Below are positions 8,147 through 16,984 of a DNA stretch of 41,674 bases, piece after piece. The stretch comes from an uncultured Eubacteriales bacterium (GTDB taxonomy: Bacteria > Bacillota > Clostridia > Oscillospirales > CAG-272). The notes below the pieces were generated by a model. The model was not told the origin of the DNA and did not search any database. It saw only the letters and a list, made by a program, of their open reading frames with translations. The stretch covers positions 1-41,674 of the forward strand of contig CAKRQU010000015.1 in the NCBI GenBank assembly GCA_934394585.1, given 5' to 3'. Position 1 is the first letter of the stretch; every line of letters starts with the position of its first letter. The translations under genes were made by a program, and so were the position numbers.

Positions 8147-8162
8147 TGTTCCACGTGGAACA
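8147..8162. promoter_or_regulatory. parS site 2
   Basis: The sequence TGTTCCACGTGGAACA is a perfect 16-bp palindrome and a symmetric variant of the parS consensus. It lies 87 bp from site 1 and 8 bp past the stop of the noc-like gene. A short open frame crossing both sites (7975-8163, starting MFHVEH) is just parS read as protein. Confidence 0.9.
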
Positions 8163-8170
8163 CAGAGAGA

Positions 8171-8992
8171 TTATTTCGGCACGGTTATCGTGAGCACCGT
8201 ATCTGTCTGTCGCTCCGTGCGGTCGAGCCGGATATTTATCCCCGCCGCGCGCATCAATGATATGGCTTTATCGACGGAATTGAAAAACGGCTTTGTATCA
8301 TGGATGGCGATTTTTCTGTTTTTGTCGCCCGCGCCGTTGCAATATCTGCCGATTATATCCTGAGCCGCCTCGCCGTGCGCATCTGCCTGCAATATGGCAG
8401 TGATGATTTTTTTGCGCAAATCGGAGGAAACCCGCGCAAAAAGCAGTGTATGCCGCGCGGAAATATCGGCAGCCACCAGAATTTTGCGTTCTTCGGGCGT
8501 CACGGTGCAAAGCATCAGCTTATTTTCGAGCGAAACGAGAGAAATCCCCAGCTTTGCCGCCAGTTGATTTTTCGTGGCACGCCCGCCGGAAAGAATATCG
8601 GAGAGCACGTCCGCCTCCTCAAAACAATTGCGCGGGATGGGAATATCGTGCGTATCGGGCGACGGCGGCGAATTTCTTTCTATCACTACGCAAGGCACCT
8701 GCCGCATATCCGCCAGAAGCGCGGCACGAAATCTTTTTTCGCCGCATACCAGCTGATAAAAAGGTTTTTCACGCGTGCCCGTATTCTGAATAAGCAAAGG
8801 ATTCGGCATTCCTTTGGCTTTCAGCTCCTCCGAAAGCGCACGGATATCCGCGGGCGCAAATTTTTTCGGGGATTCATAAGGATTCGGGCAAATCGCCGCG
8901 GTTTCTATCAGGCGCACCTCGGTGAGATGCGTATTTTCGCTCAATGCGGCAATGCGTTCGGTCAGCGCGGTAGTAGCAGAAGCTTTTTCCAA
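8171..8992 (-). CDS. noc: ParB paralogue, Noc-like (nucleoid occlusion / ParB-family protein)
   Basis: A 273-residue ParB/Noc-family protein. It has a ParB N-terminal domain with VCGEKRFRAAL (GEKRFRA at about 84-90) and a central helix-turn-helix-like segment (TKNQLAAKLGISLVSLENKL). Conservation is weaker than in the neighbouring ParB. Position between rsmG and soj is that of Bacillus noc, which binds DNA and inhibits division over the nucleoid; whether this protein does so or is a second ParB is not settled. The chosen start is TTG at 8992 because GAGGTGG lies 5 bp upstream; another TTG at 9034 is in frame but has no good ribosome binding site. No promoter was recognised. Confidence 0.82.
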   Translation of the reverse strand: MEKASATTALTERIAALSENTHLTEVRLIETAAICPNPYESPKKFAPADIRALSEELKAKGMPNPLLIQNTGTREKPFYQLVCGEKRFRAALLADMRQVPCVVIERNSPPSPDTHDIPIPRNCFEEADVLSDILSGGRATKNQLAAKLGISLVSLENKLMLCTVTPEERKILVAADISARHTLLFARVSSDLRKKIITAILQADAHGEAAQDIIGRYCNGAGDKNRKIAIHDTKPFFNSVDKAISLMRAAGINIRLDRTERQTDTVLTITVPK

Positions 8993-9100
8993 AATAACCA
9001 CCTCGGCTATAATGATACAGCATTTTTCCCGCAAAATCGCGCGTAATAAGTCAGTCGAAAATAATTTTTTTGCCGACTATATAATAAAAAAAGAAAGAAA

Positions 9101-9138
9101 ATCGCAAAAACAGCGCCGTAAAGCTCGGTTTTTGCGAT
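9101..9138. terminator. Bidirectional hairpin terminator after rsmG
   Basis: A perfect 11-bp stem (ATCGCAAAAAC with GTTTTTGCGAT, 9101-9111 and 9128-9138) has T-rich runs on both sides, TTTCTTTCTTTTTTT on the minus strand and ATTTTTATTTT on the plus strand. It lies about 20 bp past the rsmG stop and would end the mnmG-rsmG transcript. Confidence 0.75.
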
Positions 9139-9159
9139 ATTTTTATTTTATTTTCCGCA

Positions 9160-9891
9160 TCAGAGCGGTTTTTTCTTTATCTGCGCATTTGTGCGCGGAT
9201 AAATGGCGGGAGTTTCGGCATCTTTATGAAATATCAGATTTTCCCGCGAAGAATTGCCGCTTTTCTCACGCAGGATTATTTCCTGCTTTTCGGAAAGCGA
9301 AATATTCAGCTTTTCCATGGCAGATATCGCTTCATTAAGCTCCTCTTCGGCATTTTTGCCTTTCATCGCGATGAAAATCCCGTTTACCTTACAAAAAGGT
9401 ATGCACCATTCGAGCAATATATTCAGCCGCGCCACGGCCCGCGCACATACCAGATCAAATTTTTCGCGGTATGCGGGGTCTTTGCCCAGTTCCTCGGCGC
9501 GTCCGCAAATGGTTTTTACGTTTGTCAGCTCCAGCGCCCGCGCCGCATCGGCAATATACGCCGTTTTTTTGGCTGTGGCGTCCAGCGCGGTTATCTTTAT
9601 ATCCGGGCGAACGATGGCAAAGGGAAGTGTCGGCATGCCGCCGCCGCTTCCGACGTCGAGCACGGTGGCTCCCTGCGGCAGATATTTCACTGCAAAAAGG
9701 CAATCGGCATAATGCCGTGCGATTATTTCTTCCTCGTCGGTGATGGCGGTGATATTCATTTTTTCATTGGTTTTGCGCATGATATCCGTCAGCAGAAAAA
9801 ACTTTTCCACGGCGTCATCCGCGGCGTAATCGGAAAGCCCGTTTTCCGCGAACGTATGTTTTGTCAAGGCATAAAAATCGGCGCGTGTCAT
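9160..9891 (-). CDS. rsmG: 16S rRNA (guanine-527-N7) methyltransferase RsmG
   Basis: A 243-residue class I SAM-dependent methyltransferase. The SAM-binding motif LDVGSGGGMPTLPFAI sits at about 77-92, followed by ALDATAKKTAYI and CARAVARLNILLEW, all typical of RsmG/GidB. The enzyme makes m7G527 in the decoding-site region of 16S rRNA. The start codon overlaps the mnmG stop by 4 bp, so the two are translationally coupled. The length is normal. Confidence 0.97.
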   Translation of the reverse strand: MTRADFYALTKHTFAENGLSDYAADDAVEKFFLLTDIMRKTNEKMNITAITDEEEIIARHYADCLFAVKYLPQGATVLDVGSGGGMPTLPFAIVRPDIKITALDATAKKTAYIADAARALELTNVKTICGRAEELGKDPAYREKFDLVCARAVARLNILLEWCIPFCKVNGIFIAMKGKNAEEELNEAISAMEKLNISLSEKQEIILREKSGNSSRENLIFHKDAETPAIYPRTNAQIKKKPL

Positions 9892-11810
9892 TGCTTTTCC
9901 TCCGGATTTTCTTCGGGTTTTCTGCGGTTCACCATGTCGAGATATATCAGCAAAACAGAAATATCCGCAGGGGAAATGCCGCTTATTCTGCTCGCCGCGC
10001 CTATGCTCGCGGGGCGGTATTTCTGCAATTTCTGTGCCGCCTCCAGCGATATTCCGCGTATGGCGGAATAGTCGATTTCCTTAGGCAGCAGGCGCTTTTC
10101 CAGCTTTTCAAAACGTGCCGCCTCCGCCAGCTGCTTCTTTATATAGCCCTCGTATTTTATATCTGTTTCCAGCGTGAGTATCTCCGCGCGGGAAAGTTGC
10201 GGATCGTCTTTTTCATCCGTCAGAGAAAGCACCGTCGCATACGAAACGCACGGGCGGCGGAGCAGCTCGTCTGCACGAACGCCTGTTTCTATTTTCGGTT
10301 CACCGAGCGATTCCAAAAGGGAATTTACCTTATCATTCGGCGGGAAAACCGTGGCATGCAGCCATGCTTTTGCCGCGTCGATGCGATTTTGCTTTTTGAG
10401 AAAACGTGCGTATCGTTCCTCGCTTACAAGTCCCGCGTCATAGCCGATTTTTGTCAGACGCACGTCGGCATTGTCCTGCCTCAGAAGCAGACGGAATTCC
10501 GAGCGCGATGTCATCATTCTGTATGGTTCGTTTGTGCCTTTTGTAACTAAATCATCAATAAGAGTACCGATATATGAGCTGTTTCGCGTCAGAATAATCT
10601 GATTTTTGCCTTGCAATTTCAGTGCGGCATTCATGCCGGCGATAAGCCCCTGAGCGGCGGCTTCCTCATAGCCGGAAGTGCCGTTGAACTGTCCCGCGCC
10701 GTAAAGCCCGGGTATTTCCTTAAATTCCAGCGTGGCAAAAAGCTGCGTCGGATCGGAGCAGTCATATTCTATCGCGTAGGCATTGCGCATGGTCACGGCA
10801 TTTTCAAAACCGACCATGCTGTGAAGCATTTCGAGCTGAACATCGGCGGGCATGGATGACGAAAATCCCTGCAGATACAGCTCATTTGAGCCGTATCCTG
10901 TAGGCTCCAGAAAGAGCTGATGTCTTATCTTATCGGGGAAGCGCACCACTTTGTCCTCTATGCTCGGGCAATAACGCGGACCTATACCCTTTATTTCGCC
11001 CGAATAAAGCGGCGAGCGGTGAATATTGCCTCGTATTATATCATGCGTTTTTTCATTTGTATATGCAATATAGCAGGGAAGTTTCGGGCGGGCATACAGT
11101 TCCGTTACATTTGTATCCGCGCTGTACGGCGTGGGAATTTCCTCTCCGTCCTGTCTTTCCAGCTTTGTCAGGTCTACCGTGCGTGCATCTATTCTCGGCG
11201 GAGTGCCTGTTTTGAAACGCATTATGCGTATGCCGAGCGTGCGCAGGCTTTCCGTCAGTTTCGTTGCCGCGTGCATTCCGTCGGGACCGGAGCTCTGGCG
11301 GAAATCGCCTATTATCACGCGCGAATCGAGATATGTACCCGAGCACACTACCGCCGCGCGGACAAAATATACGCCGCCCACCGCGGTAACGAGCGAAAAT
11401 CCGTCATTTTCGCGGCGGATTTCACATATTTCCGCCTGTATCAGGCGAAGATTTTCCGTATGCTCTATCGTTTTTTTCATTATGTCCTGATAAAGGCGAC
11501 GATCTGCCTGGATACGTTTCGATTGGACGGCGGCGCCTTTGCTGGAATTGAGAATGCGATCCTGCAGCATCACTTTGTCTGCCGCCCTGCCCATTTCGCC
11601 GCCGAGCGCGTCTATTTCAAAAACGAGCTGACCTTTGCCCGTGCCGCCGACGGACGGATTGCACGGCATATTGCCCACGGCATCGAGTGAAATAGTGAAA
11701 AGAAGCGTGCGTGCGCCGAGTCTTGCCGCCGCGAGTGCCGCTTCTATGCCGGCGTGACCTGCGCCTATTATGCCTATATCTGCATCGGAAACAAAAAATT
11801 CCTGTATCAT
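9888..11810 (-). CDS. mnmG: tRNA uridine-5-carboxymethylaminomethyl modification enzyme MnmG (GidA)
   Basis: A 640-residue FAD-binding protein of full family length. The dinucleotide motif GAGHAG is at 16-21, and CNPSVGGTGKGQLVFEIDAL and the YCPSIEDKVVRFPDK motif follow. MnmG works with MnmE to modify U34 of several tRNAs. mnmE, rnpA and rpmH, common upstream neighbours near the origin, are absent; recX lies there instead, behind repeat copy B. The ATG at 11810 has a GAAGGA site 8 bp upstream. Confidence 0.97.
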   Translation of the reverse strand: MIQEFFVSDADIGIIGAGHAGIEAALAAARLGARTLLFTISLDAVGNMPCNPSVGGTGKGQLVFEIDALGGEMGRAADKVMLQDRILNSSKGAAVQSKRIQADRRLYQDIMKKTIEHTENLRLIQAEICEIRRENDGFSLVTAVGGVYFVRAAVVCSGTYLDSRVIIGDFRQSSGPDGMHAATKLTESLRTLGIRIMRFKTGTPPRIDARTVDLTKLERQDGEEIPTPYSADTNVTELYARPKLPCYIAYTNEKTHDIIRGNIHRSPLYSGEIKGIGPRYCPSIEDKVVRFPDKIRHQLFLEPTGYGSNELYLQGFSSSMPADVQLEMLHSMVGFENAVTMRNAYAIEYDCSDPTQLFATLEFKEIPGLYGAGQFNGTSGYEEAAAQGLIAGMNAALKLQGKNQIILTRNSSYIGTLIDDLVTKGTNEPYRMMTSRSEFRLLLRQDNADVRLTKIGYDAGLVSEERYARFLKKQNRIDAAKAWLHATVFPPNDKVNSLLESLGEPKIETGVRADELLRRPCVSYATVLSLTDEKDDPQLSRAEILTLETDIKYEGYIKKQLAEAARFEKLEKRLLPKEIDYSAIRGISLEAAQKLQKYRPASIGAASRISGISPADISVLLIYLDMVNRRKPEENPEEKQ

Positions 11811-11838
11811 TTTATATGTCCTTCAAGCGGTAGTGTGT

Positions 11839-12158
11839 AGTGCTTTTCTTCAAAGAAAAGCAGTAAAAGAATGTTTCTTTTCCTTTACGAAGGAAACGTG
11901 GTCGCGCTTTTCACAAAAGCGCAGAAAGTTAGTTTTTCTCCTCGCAGGAGAACGGGGTGTACTTTTCTGTGAAGAAAAGTATCAAAATGTTTCTTTCTCC
12001 ACCGAGAAACGGGGTGTACTTTTCTGTGAAGAAAAGTACCAAAATGTTTCTTTCTCCACCAAGAAACGGGGTGTACTTTTCTGTGAAGAAAAGTACAAAA
12101 ACGTTTCTTTCTCCACCGAGAAACGGGGGTCGCGCTTTTCACTGACGAAAAGCGCGGG
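11839..12158. repeat. Hairpin-cassette array flanking element core B, with 57-bp tandem repeats
   Basis: This gene-free stretch upstream of mnmG contains a GCTTTTCTT/AAGAAAAGC hairpin, a GCGCTTTT/AAAAGCGC hairpin, and three 57-bp tandem units starting at 11951, 12008 and 12065. Each unit holds a GTACTTTTC/GAAAAGTAC hairpin and a GTTTCT/AGAAAC hairpin. A fourth unit starts at 12122, but its first hairpin is the CGCGCTTTTC type. Because 57 is a multiple of 3, the frames stay open and give an apparent 19-residue protein repeat, which looks spurious. No clear mnmG promoter was seen. Confidence 0.75.
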
Positions 12159-12573
12159 AAAAGTCATCAAAGGAAGGCTCCTCGCCCTCCTTTGCAAACT
12201 ACCTCGCACCCCGTCGAGTCAGCCGCGGGAAGTAATGCGCGGCAAGTATGTTCTATATATAGCAAATCAAAAATGTTTTTGTCTATCTCTCCGCGCATCA
12301 TCAGCCATACCGCGCGTGCGAACACAGTATGCCGCAAAAAGCGAGCAGATTCGACGGGGTGGGTTGGCTCCCGCCGTGGCTTTTGATACGCTTCCCACTA
12401 TAGGCTAAACTCCGACAAAGCGAGCATGACTTGATGGACATCGAAACGGGGCGGCTAAAACTAAAGGCTACACGGACTAAAGTCCGTGTTAAGCGGGGGT
12501 CTGAACCGCGCTTCCGGTTTAGTCTATGGTCGGACTGTCGGGGCAGTATGTTCGCACCGGTCGCCGCGAGGAG
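12159..12573 (-). repeat. Intergenic repeat element, core copy B (truncated at recX side)
   Basis: Sense strand minus, the same as neighbour genes. It carries the 11-bp CACCCCGTCGA/TCGACGGGGTG stem and the most regular form of the small hairpin, CACGGAC/GTCCGTG with a four-base loop (12471-12488). The end that in other copies holds GTCGCCTCGCGGCGAC and the 9-bp terminal hairpin is missing: the homology stops within TCGCCGCGAGGAG, about 20 bp from the recX stop. Confidence 0.8.
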
Positions 12574-12593
12574 AAACGTACACCCGCTTCTTT

Positions 12594-13244
12594 TTAAAAA
12601 ATATCGGAGCGCAGAGCCTCGCGGATATCATCGTAGCTGTAGCCGTAGCGGATAAGCGCGGCGACAGCCTTTTGCTTGCTTTTCGGCTCGGCAAAAATCT
12701 CTTTACCGCCCATCGCCTTTATTCTTTCCGCGCAGAAATGCGCATAATCCGCCTCACAGTTTTCCAGAGCGTCGCGTATCGCGCCGCCGTCAAATCCCTT
12801 TGCAAAAAGTTCTGTTTTTATGCGGGTTTTGCCGTATTTTTTCTTCCCGGCAAGCTCTTCTGCAAGCATTTGCGCCTGTCCCGCCTCATCTATATATCCG
12901 TTTTCATCGAAAAAAGCGATTGCCGCATCTGCGATTTCCCCGGGGAAACCGCGACGGATCAGTTTGCCGCGCAGATTTTTCTTTGTATTGAAAGAAAATT
13001 CCAGCAGGCGCAGTCCCGCGCGTATTGCTTCCGTCTGCAAGGCGAGAAATCTGATATCGGCGAGTTTTTCTTCATCTATTTCTGTTTTTTCATCCGAAAA
13101 AGAGGGAAGTGAAATTTCCGCAAAATACTGCGCCGCTATATTGAAATTTTCACGGCGCAGTCCTTTTTCATCGATTATTTCAAGCGAAAGCGAAATTTCC
13201 TCTCCCTCATGTGAAGGTCGGATTTTCGTTATTGTCGCTTTCAT
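12594..13244 (-). CDS. recX: Regulatory protein RecX
   Basis: A 216-residue RecX-family protein. The tandem three-helix repeats are visible (ALQTEAIRAGLRLLEFSF..TKKNLRGKLIRRGF; YGKTRIKTELFAKGFDGGAIRDAL; KQKAVAALIRYGYSYDDIREAL). RecX inhibits RecA filament assembly. Its ATG overlaps the recA stop by one base (TGATG), so the pair is translationally coupled, which is a common recA-recX arrangement. Repeat copy B begins about 20 bp after the stop. Confidence 0.93.
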   Translation of the reverse strand: MKATITKIRPSHEGEEISLSLEIIDEKGLRRENFNIAAQYFAEISLPSFSDEKTEIDEEKLADIRFLALQTEAIRAGLRLLEFSFNTKKNLRGKLIRRGFPGEIADAAIAFFDENGYIDEAGQAQMLAEELAGKKKYGKTRIKTELFAKGFDGGAIRDALENCEADYAHFCAERIKAMGGKEIFAEPKSKQKAVAALIRYGYSYDDIREALRSDIF

Positions 13245-14368
13245 CAGTCGTCGGCATTTACATCGAGCAATTTGATATCGAAATTATCGCCGTCTTCATC
13301 TTCATCCTCATCGAGAGAATAAGCTTCCTCGGCTATTTCTATTTCATCGCTCTGCGCTTTGATTTTCTTTTCTATTTCTTCCATCAGCGCGCGGTTTTCT
13401 TCTATGGTTTTGCGTGCATTTTCTTTGCCCTGCCCGATGCGTTCTCCGTTGTAGCTGAACCATGAACCGCTTTTTGCGATTATGCCCAGTTCCGTACCGA
13501 TATCGAGAATTTCACTCGATTTCGATATGCCTTTTCCGTAGAGAATATCGAATTCCGCTATTTTGAAGGGCGGAGCCACTTTGTTTTTTACCACTTTGCA
13601 TTTTACTCTGCTGCCGTAAACCTCGCTGCCCTGCTTGAGATTTTCTGTTTTGCGGACATCTATGCGCACGGAAGCATAAAATTTCAGCGCTCTGCCGCCC
13701 GTAGTGGTTTCGGGATTGCCGTACATTACGTTTACTTTTTCACGGAGCTGATTTATAAATATCACGGCGCAGCCTGTTTTGGCTATGGCACCGGAAAGTT
13801 TGCGAAGCGCCTGTGACATCAGGCGTGCCTGAAGTCCCACATGGGATGCGCCCATCACGCCGTCGATTTCCTGCTGAGGAACGAGCGCGGCAACGCTGTC
13901 CACCACGATAACGTCGATGGCACCGGAGCGCACGAGCGCTTCCGTGATTTCCAGCGCCTGCTCACCGCTGTCCGGCTGGGAAACGAGCAGACTGTCGATA
14001 TCCACGCCCAGTGCTTTTGCATAGACGGGATCGAGCGCATGCTCGGCATCTATAAATGCCGCTTCGCCGCCCATTCTCTGCACTTCGGCTACCACATGGA
14101 GTGCGACGGTGGTTTTACCGGAAGATTCCGGACCGAAAATCTCTATTATTCTGCCGCGCGGCACGCCGCCTATACCGAGAGCAAGATCCAGCGTGAGCGA
14201 GCCTGTCGGTATGGAATCCACCTGCATGTGCGTATTTTCGCCGAGCTTCATTATAGTGCCCTTGCCGAAATCCTTTTCTATCTGGGCGAGAGCCGTTTCC
14301 AGTGCTTTTTTCTTATCTGCGTCGGCGACGGGTCTTGCCGCCGCGGTTTTCTTTTTTGCTACTGCCAT
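13244..14368 (-). CDS. recA: Recombinase RecA
   Basis: A 374-residue RecA with Walker A GPESSGKT at 79-86, the conserved VDSVAALVP Walker B segment, the FINQLREK loop and the NPETTTGGRALKFYASVR segment. The acidic C-terminal tail (DEDEDEDGDNFD) is typical. RecA catalyses strand exchange and triggers SOS repressor cleavage. An AAAGGAGAAG site lies upstream of the ATG. It follows gyrA by 25 bp and overlaps recX, so expression from the gyrB-gyrA transcript is likely; no separate LexA-type box was recognised here. Confidence 0.98.
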   Translation of the reverse strand: MAVAKKKTAAARPVADADKKKALETALAQIEKDFGKGTIMKLGENTHMQVDSIPTGSLTLDLALGIGGVPRGRIIEIFGPESSGKTTVALHVVAEVQRMGGEAAFIDAEHALDPVYAKALGVDIDSLLVSQPDSGEQALEITEALVRSGAIDVIVVDSVAALVPQQEIDGVMGASHVGLQARLMSQALRKLSGAIAKTGCAVIFINQLREKVNVMYGNPETTTGGRALKFYASVRIDVRKTENLKQGSEVYGSRVKCKVVKNKVAPPFKIAEFDILYGKGISKSSEILDIGTELGIIAKSGSWFSYNGERIGQGKENARKTIEENRALMEEIEKKIKAQSDEIEIAEEAYSLDEDEDEDGDNFDIKLLDVNADD

Positions 14369-14393
14369 ATTTCACTCTTCTCCTTTGCAAAAA

Positions 14394-16967
14394 TCAAATT
14401 TCATCCGTATCGGAAGCTTGCGTTTCTGCCTCGGTTTCCTCTTCGGCTCCGGCTGCTTCCTCTGCCGATTTTATTTCAGCCGCCTCGGCTGCTTCCTCTT
14501 CCTTTGCCGCTTCTTCCGCCTTTTTCTCCTCATCGGCATGAACGCAGGTAAAGTTTACCACGCTTGCCCCTTCGGAAAGGCGCATTACGATGACGCCGGC
14601 GGTATTATTGCCGTAGGTGGGTATATCGGCGGCAGGCGTGCGGATTATCACGCCTTCATCGGTGATTATCATTATATCATCCGTTTCGGAAACGGCGGCT
14701 ATGCCCGCGAGATATCCTGTTTTATCGGAAATTTTATGGCATATCACGCCCATAGTGCCGCGGCTGTGCGCCGTGAAACCTTCGAAATCGGATTTTTTGC
14801 CGAATCCTTTTTCGGTGATGGTGATGAGTTTCTTTTCATCGTCGATTACTTCGGCGCCCACCACATAATCATCGCCGCGCAGACGTATGCCGCGCACGCC
14901 GCGTGCTGTTCTGCCCATCACGCGCGCTTCGTTTTCATTGAAACGGACGGCTTTGCCTTCTCTTGTCGCGATGATGATATCGCTTTCGCCCGCTGTTTTG
15001 CGCACATAGAGCAATTCATCGCCGTCATCGAGATTCATGGCTATTTTGCCGCCGCGGCGCATGTATTCGAAATCTTTCACATTGGCACGCTTGATTACGC
15101 CGTATTTCGTGACCATCACGAAATATTCGTTTTCGCCAAAGCCCTCTATGGAAATGACGGATGTCACCGTTTCACCCGCGGAAAGCTCCAGCAGATTTAC
15201 GATATTCGTGCCTTTGGCTGTTCTGCCCGCCTCGGGAATCATATATGCTTTTTTGGCGAAAACTTTGCCTTTGTTTGTAAACATCAGCAGGAACGAATGG
15301 CTGTTTACCACCATTACATCCACCACGTCATCCTCATCTTTGGTTTTCATGCCGATGATGCCTTTGCCGCCGCGGCGCTGTGCCGTGTATTCGCGTGCGG
15401 GCATGCGTTTGAAATAACCGCCGCGCGTAGCCGTGATAACGCAGCTGTGGCGCTCGATGAGATCTTCCAGCACTATCTCGTTTTCGGCTTCTTCTATTCT
15501 CGTGCGGCGTTCGTCGCCGAATTTTGCCTTTATATCGAGCATTTCTTCTTTGATGATGCCGATGAGCTTGCTTTCATCCGCCAGAATGGAGCGCAGCTCG
15601 TCTATTAGCGCGCAGAGCCTGTCCAGCTCGTCCTCTATTTTCACCGTTTCCAGATTGGAAAGCTTGCCGAGCTGCATTTCCACGATAGCCTGCGTCTGCG
15701 CGTCGTCCAAACCGAAACGAAGCGTGAGCTGTTCCTTGGCGTCGGGGATGGATTTCGAGCCGCGGATGATGGCGATCACTTCGTCGATATTTTCTATGGC
15801 TATTTTCAGTCCTTCGAGAATATGAGCGCGCTTTGTCGCCTTTTCCAGTTCAAACTGCGTCCTGCGGCGCACTACTTCTTCCTGGTGCTTTATATAAACC
15901 GAGAGAAGCTCCTTCAGCCCCAGCACCTTCGGCTCGCCGTCCACGAGCGCCAGCATATTCACCGCGCATGTGTCCTGGAGCTGAGTGTATTTGTAAAGCT
16001 GATTGAGTATCACCTGTCCGTTTGCATCGCGGCGGTATTCTATGACTATTTTCATGCCGTGTCTGCCGGATTCGTCGCGCAAAGCCGTTATACCCTCCAC
16101 ACGCTTGTCCTTGACAAGGTTGGCTATGCTTTCCACCAGCATGGATTTGTTTACCTGATAGGGAATTTCGTATATCTCTATCCTGCGTTTGTCCTCAAAA
16201 ACCTCGGCGCGCGCACGCACTGTGATTTTTCCTCTGCCAGTGGCATAGGCTTCATATATGCCCGCCGTGCCGTGAATGGTAGCATAAGTCGGGAAATCCG
16301 GTCCTTTGATGAATGTCATCAGCTCGCGCACATCCGCGTCGGGATGCTCCATCAGATATATCGTGCCGTCGATAACCTCGCCGAGATTGTGCGGGGGCAC
16401 ATTCGTCGCCATACCCACGGCGATACCCACGGAACCGTTTACCAGCAGATTGGGGAAGCGGGAGGGAAGTACCTCCGGCTCTTTTCTCGTATTGTCGAAA
16501 TTGGGAACGAAATTTACTACATCCTTTTCGATATCGGCAAGCATGAGATTTGCCAGTTTTGCCATTCTCGCCTCGGTATAACGGTAGGCGGCTGCGCCGT
16601 CGCCGTCGATATTGCCGAAGTTTCCGTGACCTTCCACGAGCGGATAGCGCAGTGAAAAAGGCTGCGCCAGACGCACCATCGAGTCATATACAGCCGTATC
16701 GCCGTGCGGATGATATCTGCCCAGCACATTACCTACGGTGGTAGCCGATTTGCGGAAAGGATTTTCATAAGTCAGCTTGTCCTCGTACATGGCGTAAAGT
16801 ATACGGCGATGCACGGGTTTGAGTCCGTCGCGCGCATCGGGAAGCGCACGCGATATGATAACCGACATCGCATATTCCATAAAGGATTTCTTTACTTCCT
16901 TTTCCATTTTGATATCGACTATTTTCTGATCGCGAAATTCTATATTGGTTTCCTGTTTTTTATCCAC
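14394..16967 (-). CDS. gyrA: DNA gyrase subunit A
   Basis: An 857-residue type IIA topoisomerase A subunit. The catalytic tyrosine is Y130 in RYTEARM. The quinolone-pocket segment HPHGDTAVYD has threonine at residue 91, a normal state in clostridia. The GyrA box QRRGGKG opens the C-terminal wrapping domain and identifies gyrase rather than topoisomerase IV. The C-terminus is an Ala/Glu-rich tail of about 40 residues. It starts 17 bp after gyrB. Together they form A2B2 gyrase, which introduces negative supercoils. Confidence 0.98.
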   Translation of the reverse strand: MDKKQETNIEFRDQKIVDIKMEKEVKKSFMEYAMSVIISRALPDARDGLKPVHRRILYAMYEDKLTYENPFRKSATTVGNVLGRYHPHGDTAVYDSMVRLAQPFSLRYPLVEGHGNFGNIDGDGAAAYRYTEARMAKLANLMLADIEKDVVNFVPNFDNTRKEPEVLPSRFPNLLVNGSVGIAVGMATNVPPHNLGEVIDGTIYLMEHPDADVRELMTFIKGPDFPTYATIHGTAGIYEAYATGRGKITVRARAEVFEDKRRIEIYEIPYQVNKSMLVESIANLVKDKRVEGITALRDESGRHGMKIVIEYRRDANGQVILNQLYKYTQLQDTCAVNMLALVDGEPKVLGLKELLSVYIKHQEEVVRRRTQFELEKATKRAHILEGLKIAIENIDEVIAIIRGSKSIPDAKEQLTLRFGLDDAQTQAIVEMQLGKLSNLETVKIEDELDRLCALIDELRSILADESKLIGIIKEEMLDIKAKFGDERRTRIEEAENEIVLEDLIERHSCVITATRGGYFKRMPAREYTAQRRGGKGIIGMKTKDEDDVVDVMVVNSHSFLLMFTNKGKVFAKKAYMIPEAGRTAKGTNIVNLLELSAGETVTSVISIEGFGENEYFVMVTKYGVIKRANVKDFEYMRRGGKIAMNLDDGDELLYVRKTAGESDIIIATREGKAVRFNENEARVMGRTARGVRGIRLRGDDYVVGAEVIDDEKKLITITEKGFGKKSDFEGFTAHSRGTMGVICHKISDKTGYLAGIAAVSETDDIMIITDEGVIIRTPAADIPTYGNNTAGVIVMRLSEGASVVNFTCVHADEEKKAEEAAKEEEAAEAAEIKSAEEAAGAEEETEAETQASDTDEI

Positions 16968-16984
16968 TTTTCTGCTCCTTCCGC

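Noticed and set aside
7975..8163. A 62-codon frame starting MFHVEH between soj and the noc-like gene
   Set aside because: MFHVEH is parS read as protein. The frame covers both parS sites, a terminator-like hairpin and the soj promoter, and has no supporting features.
11957..12145. A small protein with 19-residue repeats (YFSVKKSTKMFLSPPRNGV)
   Set aside because: It is the translation of 57-bp tandem hairpin units; 57 is divisible by three, so the frame stays open. There is no ribosome binding site and open frames exist on both strands.
14394..16967. GyrA Thr91 in the quinolone pocket as a resistance change
   Set aside because: Threonine at this position is the normal residue in many clostridia, so it cannot be called a mutation.
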